Source of the DNA: Nitrospira sp.
GTDB lineage: Bacteria; Nitrospirota; Nitrospiria; Nitrospirales; Nitrospiraceae
Length of the DNA stretch: 20,615 nt
Direction: 5' to 3'
NCBI GenBank assembly: GCA_015904075.1
Contig: JABMDH010000017.1
Location: forward strand, 22,252 to 42,866
Of this stretch, positions 15,129-20,615 are shown piece by piece (within the stretch, counting starts at the first letter, position 1; each line of letters opens with the position of its first letter). Under the pieces are notes generated by a model. The model was not told the DNA's origin. It did no database searches and was given only the letters and a program-made list of their open reading frames with translations. A program made the translations under genes and the position numbers.

Positions 15129-16787
15129 ATGAAACCTCTGACACCATTCGTCCTTATCCTATCCATAGGGATCAGCCTGTCCCTGGACCAAGGAGCAGCT
15201 CAAGCCCAGCATGCCGACATGGTCCGCTATGGAGAAGCCGCGGTTACCTTCGCAAACGGCGTGATCCAAAAAGTGACCCCCCGTGACGGTATTGTGAATT
15301 TGATCACCGGTGATAACCAATCATCAGGCAATCGGATGCTCATGGCACGGCGGGATACTTTCTATCTCAAACTCGATCACCCGGCTGAGGTGGCAGCCGG
15401 CGATCTCTTTACCGTCTACAAACGCGCGCGCAAAGTCTTTCACCCTATAACACAAGAATATCTCGGCTTTATCGTGCTACGGTTGGCAGTGGTGCGAGTG
15501 ATCGAGACCGATGGTGCGCTCGCAACTGTGGAGGCCATCACGAGTTATGGACAGGTCGCTCCGGGCGATCCCGTGATGCGGTTTATCGCGCCGCCGGCAC
15601 CCGACGCAGCAACCAGCCTGACATCGGATGTCGCCGATCTCAGCGGCATGATCGTCGAATTACAGACGGATAAACCGATGACCTTGGTATCGCAATTCGA
15701 TATCGTGTACGTGGACCGTGGAAGCGCGGACGGGCTCAAGACCGGTGATCTCATGGATATCCGCCGCCATAGCGTCGGAATTCCCGCAAGAAAGATCGGC
15801 CAACTCAAAGTCATATCGACCGAAGAACACACGGCGACCGCGCGAGTCATCAAAGCCAACACCCGCGTGCTCAAGGGAGACCGATTCAAGCTTGTCGGAT
15901 ATTCGGCTCCGGTCGTTCAACCGGTGGAACTCGTTCCGACCCCGGCCAAGGCAGAAAAACAAGACCGGACGGGAGGACAACCGGATACCGCTTCAGCTGA
16001 TCTCGTCGCCGGCAAATTGAAAACACAAGATGCCTCCGGACAAAGCCGCATCAACTTGGGCGACGTGGCAAGCTTCCTTCGCTATGAATCCGGCGAAGCG
16101 GCGATCAAGCCTGAAAACTACACCGTGTTGGACCAGGTGATCGACCACCTACTTACCAGCGGCGATACCAGGCTGATTCGGGTGGAAGGCCATACCGATA
16201 ACGTAGAAATCGGTCCCTCGCTGAAGTCTCGCTATCCGAGCAATGTAGACCTCGCCAACGCCCGTGCCGGCGGCGTCCTCCGATATCTTGTAGAAAAGGG
16301 CGGATTGGATTCGGCTCGGCTCACTGCCGTAGGCTACGGCGACAGCAAACCGGCAGCCACCAATGCCAATGAAGAAGGCCGGACGAAAAACCGTCGAGTG
16401 GAAATTCTGCTTTATGAGCCGACTACTGACCCTCACGCCTCCACGGCCGATGTTCACAATCAGGCGCAGAAGCAAGGACGCGATTCTTCCGGTCTGAGCG
16501 CACGAGGGACAAACGGCCAACTGAGCACTCCTCAGGCCGTCCCTCTGAACTCGGGAGCCGGCACGCTTTCTGTCGGCCAACAACAGCAGGCTTCTGCCGG
16601 AGATGGAACGACACTGCCGAGCAGCCCGAACACAGGTGGGGTTATGTCATCTACCGGTCAACAACAGCCACAGGCAGGGGCAGGGGATGGAACCGCATCC
16701 TCGAATAACCCCAACACAAGTGGCGCCCTTTCACCAAATCCGAGCCAGCAGGATCCTCAGCAGCCGGCCGCTCCGGCAAACTTCTAG
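15129..16787 (+). CDS. Secreted OmpA-family peptidoglycan-binding protein with repetitive C-terminal tail
   Basis: 552 residues. Residues 1-27 form a signal peptide (MKPLTPFVLILSIGISLSL, cleavage probably after AQA). Residues 30-260 hold two beta-rich stretches (91-152 and about 186-257) that I cannot assign; both have a 'GD' turn followed by hydrophobic strands (AAGDLFTVYK; KTGDLMDIRR) and look like repeats of one fold. Residues 308-430 are an OmpA C-terminal domain: VEGHTDNVEIG, LANARAGGVLRYLV and GRTKNRRVEILL contain the Asp and Arg that bind diaminopimelate in this family. The tail (about 431-552) is rich in Gln, Ser, Gly and Pro with two 27-28-residue repeats. It probably anchors an envelope structure to peptidoglycan. 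A longer reading from 14883 would start in non-coding DNA; ATG 15129 has the promoter, AAGGA and signal peptide. Divergent from nuo, no operon partner. Confidence 0.88.
   Translation: MKPLTPFVLILSIGISLSLDQGAAQAQHADMVRYGEAAVTFANGVIQKVTPRDGIVNLITGDNQSSGNRMLMARRDTFYLKLDHPAEVAAGDLFTVYKRARKVFHPITQEYLGFIVLRLAVVRVIETDGALATVEAITSYGQVAPGDPVMRFIAPPAPDAATSLTSDVADLSGMIVELQTDKPMTLVSQFDIVYVDRGSADGLKTGDLMDIRRHSVGIPARKIGQLKVISTEEHTATARVIKANTRVLKGDRFKLVGYSAPVVQPVELVPTPAKAEKQDRTGGQPDTASADLVAGKLKTQDASGQSRINLGDVASFLRYESGEAAIKPENYTVLDQVIDHLLTSGDTRLIRVEGHTDNVEIGPSLKSRYPSNVDLANARAGGVLRYLVEKGGLDSARLTAVGYGDSKPAATNANEEGRTKNRRVEILLYEPTTDPHASTADVHNQAQKQGRDSSGLSARGTNGQLSTPQAVPLNSGAGTLSVGQQQQASAGDGTTLPSSPNTGGVMSSTGQQQPQAGAGDGTASSNNPNTSGALSPNPSQQDPQQPAAPANF
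16575..16739 (+). repeat. Two tandem repeats coding the Gln/Gly-rich tail
   Basis: Residues 483-509 (GQQQQASAGDGT...PNTGG) and 510-537 (GQQQPQAGAGDGT...PNTSG) are two copies of one 27-28-residue unit. The DNA copies are diverged. Such low-complexity tails after an OmpA-C domain are usually flexible linkers. Confidence 0.75.
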
Positions 16788-16800
16788 CCCTCATTCTTGC

Positions 16801-16858
16801 TCACGGCGGTTCGTCGCTGGTTGAAAAACCGGATGCGACAACCGCCTGCCGCCCGTGA
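16801..16858 (+). terminator. Long imperfect hairpin after the OmpA-family gene
   Basis: Nested complementary arms: TCACGG with CCGTGA, GCGGTT with AACCGC, GTCGC with GCGAC, and GGTT with AACC around a GAAA tetraloop (the first two pairs compete for one base). It begins 14 nt after the stop codon and is followed by TTGTTCTCCCTTTT, a T-rich but interrupted tract. It is probably the transcription terminator of the preceding gene; its right side directly adjoins the promoter of the priA-like gene. Confidence 0.5.
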
Positions 16859-16860
16859 CG

Positions 16861-16890
16861 TTGTTCTCCCTTTTCCTGCGCTGCTACAAT
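16861..16890 (+). promoter_or_regulatory. Promoter of the priA-like gene, probably giving a leaderless mRNA
   Basis: TTGTTC (16861-16866), 18-nt spacer and TACAAT (16885-16890), extended by TG (TGCTACAAT from 16882). The expected start of transcription, 6-7 nt after the -10, coincides with the A of the ATG at 16896, and no Shine-Dalgarno lies before that ATG. Confidence 0.5.
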
Positions 16891-16895
16891 GCCGC

Positions 16896-18308
16896 ATGCC
16901 TCTCGATGAACGCAGCCTTCGTGCCACTGCAACTCCAACCCTCTACGCCGACGTCATCGTCCCCCGCCATATCGCCAAAGCCTTTACCTATGTCGTGCCT
17001 CCGGCATTGGCCCAGACACTCGCCATAGGCCAACGAGTCCTTGTCCCGTTCGGCCCATCGATCCTCGAAGGAGCGGTGATCTCGCTCAGTGATCAGCCTC
17101 CCATGGGGATACAGGCTGCCTACCTCAAAGAAATCCGATCGCTGGCCAGCGGGACCGACGATCCCGATCTCTCGCCCGCGCGGCTCGATCTGTCTCGCGC
17201 TATCGCGGAGTACTATGTCGCACCCTGGGGCCAGTGTCTCCGGCTTGTTCTGTCGAAAACTCCTGCGAAACAGCCCAATCCTCTGCGGTATGTGGCCACC
17301 GATCAAGGTCGCACCGTGCTGGGCGCTGGAACTTGTCCAGACCATCTACGCCCCATGCTGGGCCGTATTGCGCGTCAAGCCAGAGGCCTGCTGTCATCCA
17401 CTCTTCTCAAGACTCGCGACCACGATAGTCGGAAAACGGTCAAGGCGCTCGAACAACTGTCCTGGGTAGTCGCCACTGCATCACCGGTCGTCAAGACCGC
17501 GGTTTCCAAGCGACAGGCACAACCCATCGCCCAGCAAGGTGATCGAGCAGGAGACGCCGATCGGGTGCTCCTCGAGAAGATGCGGCCGGAACCTGATCGG
17601 GTATGGACCACTCGTGTGGCCACCTGTCTTCAGGCCAATCAGGCCAGGAAGATCGTCTTGTGCGCTCCATGGGAGGATCGGATCAGCCGGCTTGCCGATG
17701 CCATCCAACAGACACACGCCATCGGTAAGTCAGTCATCATACTAGCCGGCGAGATTGCCAGGGCAGAATGGCTCGGACGGCTACTCTCGACCCTCACAGA
17801 TCTTTCAATCACCATCGTTCCCACGTCACCGGCATCAGATAACCGGACAGGCAGACAGGGGACAACGCCATCGGTGATCGTTGGAACTCGCTCAGCAGTA
17901 TTCGCACCGCTCCCATCAATCGGTCTCATTTGGATGGACAGAGAAGAAGATCCGGCGTTCAAGGAGCCTCAAGAACCACGTTATCACGCCCGAGAAGTCG
18001 CCTGGATGAGGGCCAAAGGAGAGGGGGCGCTGGTGGTACTCGCATCCGCCCATCCGTCGCTGGAATCGGCATGTGACCCGGACGCCGAAACCTATGCCGT
18101 TTCACCAGAACCGGCCCGCCGACCGGCGATCGAGCTCGTCGATCTCAACCAGGAACCGGGAGGGACCCTGCTGAGCAGCACGCTGGTGGCGGCCATACAG
18201 GAAGCCGTGGACCGCAAAGCGGGTGTCCTGCTCTTCTTGAATCGTAAAGGCTACGCCAGAACGCTGGTCTGCCGAGCAAGAGAGTCGCCCAAGCCCAGAG
18301 TTCCGTAA
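16896..18308 (+). pseudogene. PriA-like primosomal protein N', ATPase-dead and truncated at the zinc domain
   Basis: 470 residues; PriA is normally about 700-800. Residues 17-110 match the PriA N-terminal 3'-DNA-end binding domain (YADVIVPRHIAKAFTYVVP, GQRVLVPFG). Residues 240-460 follow the PriA helicase (VIVGTRSAVFAPLPSIGLI, PRYHAREVAWMRA, PSLES, LLFLNRKGYARTLVCR). The Walker A loop GxxGxGKT is replaced by CAPWEDRISRLA (256-267), and the DEEH box reads MDREED (347-352), so helicase activity is not expected. The match ends at Cys459-Arg460, exactly where the zinc-binding cysteines should begin; ten unrelated residues then lead to a stop. Loss of the ATPase motifs alone is known in some PriA homologues, for example those of actinobacteria, but the abrupt end indicates a broken gene. 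Start ATG 16896 is chosen from the domain start and the promoter; a TTG at 16797 lies in the upstream hairpin region. Confidence 0.75.
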
Positions 18309-18447
18309 TGGACTGAACCCTCCACCACAGAAATCCCCCAACCGTGATCGCCCACAGCACCACGATACCCTGAGAGGCAGCCCCCTGGAGAATCCAAAAC
18401 CCAATGGTTGTGACGAGGGTTCCCAGAATGAGATTCAGGATGATCAT
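18145..18447 (-). pseudogene. Small membrane protein ORF, 3' part replaced by priA antisense
   Basis: The first 58-60 codons encode a convincing small two-helix membrane protein (MIILNLILGTLVTTIGFWIL, then IVVLWAITVGGFLWW and a Trp-rich end ITELWAWATLLLG). From about 18275 the frame is simply the complement of the priA-like gene and becomes Arg/Pro/Cys-rich. I do not recognise the family. The genuine part therefore covers about 18275-18447 and has lost its natural end at the same point where the priA-like gene loses its own. There is no clear ribosome binding site before the ATG, so expression is uncertain. Confidence 0.45.
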
Positions 18448-18452
18448 CGTGT

Positions 18453-18484
18453 GTCAGACAGCCGCGTAGAAGGCCAAGTCTGAC
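18453..18484. repeat. Inverted repeat between the small ORF and the response regulator
   Basis: GTCAGAC (18453-18459) and GTCTGAC (18478-18484) form a perfect 7-bp inverted repeat with an 18-nt spacer, 19 nt beyond the stop of the response-regulator gene. Without a T run it is not a convincing terminator; it could be an operator or chance. Confidence 0.3.
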
Positions 18485-18502
18485 TGGGGACCCAATGCGA
18501 TG

Positions 18503-18904
18503 TCAATGCTGCGACGGGACCATACGGCCCGGGGACACGCCGGCTTCTGCAGCAACGGTCTCGAGTAGGACATGTACGTCGAACGGTTTCTGAAGGGTTC
18601 GGCTGGCGCCCAGCATCTTGGCGACATCCAAGAAGTTCAGGATACCGATCATGTCGCCGCCGCCGGTCATGGCGATCACGCGAGAGGAGGGAAATTCACG
18701 GTGCAGAGTCGCCATGCTTTCCAGCCCATCTTGGTCGGGCATCAAAATATCCATGATGACCACGTCGGCCTGGTGGGCCCGATATCGCTCCAGTCCTTCC
18801 TTCCCGCCAGGTGCCTCCTCGACGACATACCCGGCCTGCTCCAGGACTTCCCGGATAAGAATGCGTATCCGCTCTTCATCATCAATAACGAGAACTGACG
18901 GCAT
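18503..18904 (-). CDS. Single-domain response regulator (CheY-like receiver)
   Basis: 133 residues, one receiver domain and no output domain. The acidic pocket (Asp8-Asp9 in VLVIDDEERIR), phospho-acceptor Asp52 (VVIMDILMPDQDG), Thr80 (VIAMTGGG) and Lys106 (TLQKPF) are all present, so it should be phosphorylatable. The Gly-rich loop after Thr80 and 'FLDVAKMLGA' are common in single-domain regulators from phosphorelays. Its ATG lies inside the end of the kinase gene (23-nt overlap) and has a strong GGAGG 6 nt upstream, so it is probably co-translated with the kinase and is its likely phosphorylation partner. The target is unknown; it may act through protein contact or as a relay intermediate. 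Confidence 0.9.
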   Translation of the reverse strand: MPSVLVIDDEERIRILIREVLEQAGYVVEEAPGGKEGLERYRAHQADVVIMDILMPDQDGLESMATLHREFPSSRVIAMTGGGDMIGILNFLDVAKMLGASRTLQKPFDVHVLLETVAAEAGVSPGRMVPSQH

Positions 18905-20615
18905 CGAAGCCCTCCCGCGACACTTGTGATCGCTCTTCGCCTTGCATCAGCGGTCCAGTCGGTGGTGAACAGGCCGCAGATCGAGCATCCAAAACACGCC
19001 GAATCCTATGCGCCAGGTCCTGCACTGTAAGCGGCTTCGGAGCGATGTCGACAATTCCGCTCATATGATTGTCTTCATTGAACAGTGCCTGCTCCGAACC
19101 GACACAGAGGATCACCGGCAGATCCGGTCTCAGTTGCCGACATCGGTGGGCCAGTCGATCTGCGGACATATCGGGCAGAGTCAGATCGGCAATCAAGAGA
19201 TCCACGCGCTGCGGAGCCAGATCGAACGCCTGCCAGGCCGCTGATCCACTGGTAAGTACGATCAGACGGTACCCGAGCGACTCCAGCATTTTCTGTCCGG
19301 ACGTGACAAAAGATTCCTCGGCCGCCACGAACAGGATACATTCGCGTCCACGCGGGAGTGAGTTATCTGGCACAGGAACCGATGCGGCAGAACGAGACAG
19401 CGCGGGGATATAGACCGACACCACTGTGCCGACATCGATCTGACTGTCGATCACGACGGTCCCTCCATGCGCCGTCACAATCCCATGGACGACGGACAAC
19501 CCCATTCCACGTCCCTCACCCAATGGCTTACCGGAAAAGAACGGCTCGAAGATTCGATCGGCAACCGCCGGCTCCATGCCTTCGCCGGAATCTCGCACGG
19601 TCAAACAGGCGTAGCGGCCGGCCGCCAGTCGGCCAGACGGCGTGATCTGATCGGTCTTGATCTCTTTGTCTTGGAGATGGAATGCCAGAATTCCTCCGGT
19701 CTTCCTCATGGCATGAATGGCATTGTCCGCCAAATTCATGATCATCTGATGCATCTGCGCCGTATCGGCCAAGACAGGACTGGTCGATGCATCGATCTGC
19801 TCTTTGAGTTTGATCGAGGAAGGGATCCCGGCACGCAGAGGCTTGATGGCTTCCTTGACCAACAAATGGAGAGGAAGGGGATGCCGGACTTGTTCGCTCT
19901 GCCGGCTGAATGTCAACAGCTGATGGACCAGCTCACGCGACTCCATTCCGGCGGACAGCACTTGTTGAACATAGTGATGCGCCTTATTGTCGTTGGGAAT
20001 CAGCGGGAGTGCCAGATGGCTGAAACCGAGCACCGCCGTCAGGCTGTTGTTGAACTCATGCGCAATGCCGCCGGAGAGTGTACTGATCGCCGTCATCTTC
20101 GACGCAATACGCAGAGACGCTTCGACCTTCTTGCGATCGGTGATATCGATGACAATGCCAAGCGTGCGGCTGGGCACAGGCGCAGCGCCTTCCCCATTGA
20201 ACCAGGTGCGGGAATTCAGGCTGATATGCCGAACTTCCCCATCGGGCCTGACGATCCGGTGTTCGAGATGGAACTGCCCATTGCCCGCCGGATCATGGGC
20301 TTCCTTGACCGCGGAAAAGACTTTCTCTCGATCGCTTTCATGGACAAGTTCGATATAGCGTTGAAGAAGGCCTGGTTCATCCGCGCTCACACCATAGATT
20401 GACCGCAGAACCGGCGACCAATAGAGCGTATCCGCTTGGTGATCATGCTCAAAGATACCGACCTGCGCGGTACGAACGGCAAGATCAAGTCGTTCTTCGC
20501 TTTCCCGAAGCCGACCCTCCGCCTGGCATCGGGCTGTGATATCAATGACTGCGACCAGTAGCGAAGTCCCCGAAGCCATGGCAACGGGATTCAGACCGAT
20601 CTCGACAGGAAATTC
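18882..20615 (-). CDS. PAS-containing hybrid sensor histidine kinase with degenerate receiver (5' end outside window)
   Basis: 577 residues are visible and the frame is open to the right edge. The first codons EFPVEIGLNPVAMASGTSLL are the characteristic end of a PAS domain, so the true start lies further right. Order in visible numbering: end of PAS 1 (1-27), short coil, PAS/PAC 2 (about 45-162, ending TLGIVIDITDRKK), HisKA with phospho-acceptor His186 (GGIAHEFNNSLTAVLGF), HATPase with N box (MNLADNAIHAM), G1 box (DSGEGM), F box and G2 (GRGMGLSVVHGIV), then a receiver domain (about 424-542). The receiver keeps the phospho-site Asp477 (LLIADLTLPDM) and a Lys (APKPL), but its acidic pair is Ala-Ala (FVAAEESF). 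No membrane helix is seen in the visible part. The standalone regulator overlapping its 3' end probably takes its phosphate. Confidence 0.92.
   Translation of the reverse strand, partial: EFPVEIGLNPVAMASGTSLLVAVIDITARCQAEGRLRESEERLDLAVRTAQVGIFEHDHQADTLYWSPVLRSIYGVSADEPGLLQRYIELVHESDREKVFSAVKEAHDPAGNGQFHLEHRIVRPDGEVRHISLNSRTWFNGEGAAPVPSRTLGIVIDITDRKKVEASLRIASKMTAISTLSGGIAHEFNNSLTAVLGFSHLALPLIPNDNKAHHYVQQVLSAGMESRELVHQLLTFSRQSEQVRHPLPLHLLVKEAIKPLRAGIPSSIKLKEQIDASTSPVLADTAQMHQMIMNLADNAIHAMRKTGGILAFHLQDKEIKTDQITPSGRLAAGRYACLTVRDSGEGMEPAVADRIFEPFFSGKPLGEGRGMGLSVVHGIVTAHGGTVVIDSQIDVGTVVSVYIPALSRSAASVPVPDNSLPRGRECILFVAAEESFVTSGQKMLESLGYRLIVLTSGSAAWQAFDLAPQRVDLLIADLTLPDMSADRLAHRCRQLRPDLPVILCVGSEQALFNEDNHMSGIVDIAPKPLTVQDLAHRIRRVLDARSAACSPPTGPLMQGEERSQVSREGFDAVSSRY

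Noticed and set aside
19467..20402. 311-residue open frame on the plus strand
   Set aside because: Antisense to the kinase and HATPase domains; no motif of its own.
1..20615. tRNA, rRNA, CRISPR array or insertion sequence
   Set aside because: I found no tRNA-like cloverleaf, no regularly spaced short repeats and no transposase; the only large repeat is the one coding for NuoG.

Overview
The window is about 20.6 kb of moderately GC-rich bacterial DNA. Two thirds of it is one minus-strand respiratory complex I (nuo) cluster. The two consecutive nuoM genes, a formate-dehydrogenase-like NuoG, no nuoE or nuoF in the cluster, and neighbouring PAS-type sensor kinases together suggest a Nitrospira-like nitrite oxidiser or comammox bacterium (phylum Nitrospirota). 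That assignment is inferred from gene content and style; there is no rRNA marker here.

Layout: (a) 1-238, minus: the start of a membrane sensor gene, probably a CHASE3-type histidine kinase, leaving the window at its left edge. (b) 358-14490, minus: nuoA-B-C-D-G-I-J-K-L-M-M-N, tightly packed with 4-nt overlaps to 91-nt gaps. (c) 14512-15128: a divergent intergenic region with a good sigma70-type promoter for the plus-strand gene and a weaker candidate for nuo. (d) 15129-16787, plus: a secreted OmpA-C/peptidoglycan-binding envelope protein with a repetitive tail, followed by a large hairpin. (e) 16896-18308, plus: a PriA-like gene that lacks a Walker A motif and breaks off at the zinc-binding domain. 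The break coincides with the truncation of a small minus-strand membrane-protein ORF, so about 18275 looks like a rearrangement joint. (f) 18503-20615, minus: a PAS/HisKA/HATPase/receiver hybrid kinase, open at the right edge, overlapping a single-domain response regulator.

How the genes work together: NuoB, C, D and I form the electron-transfer arm to quinone. NuoG supplies extra Fe-S clusters. NuoA, J, K, L, M, M and N form the membrane arm with four antiporter-like subunits instead of three. The lateral helix of NuoL is about 26 residues longer than usual, as expected if it must span an extra pump. This matches the published '2M' complex I type (Chadwick and colleagues, 2018). No NADH-binding subunits (NuoE, NuoF) and no NuoH are encoded at their usual places, so this cluster alone cannot make a complete NADH dehydrogenase. 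A ferredoxin-linked complex, possibly run in reverse to make low-potential electrons for carbon fixation, is a plausible inference.

The most unusual details are: a 133-residue in-frame tandem duplication inside NuoG; replacement of the TM7 pump lysine by isoleucine in the NuoM encoded next to nuoN; a complete second [4Fe-4S] motif in NuoG; and the shared breakpoint in the priA-like gene.
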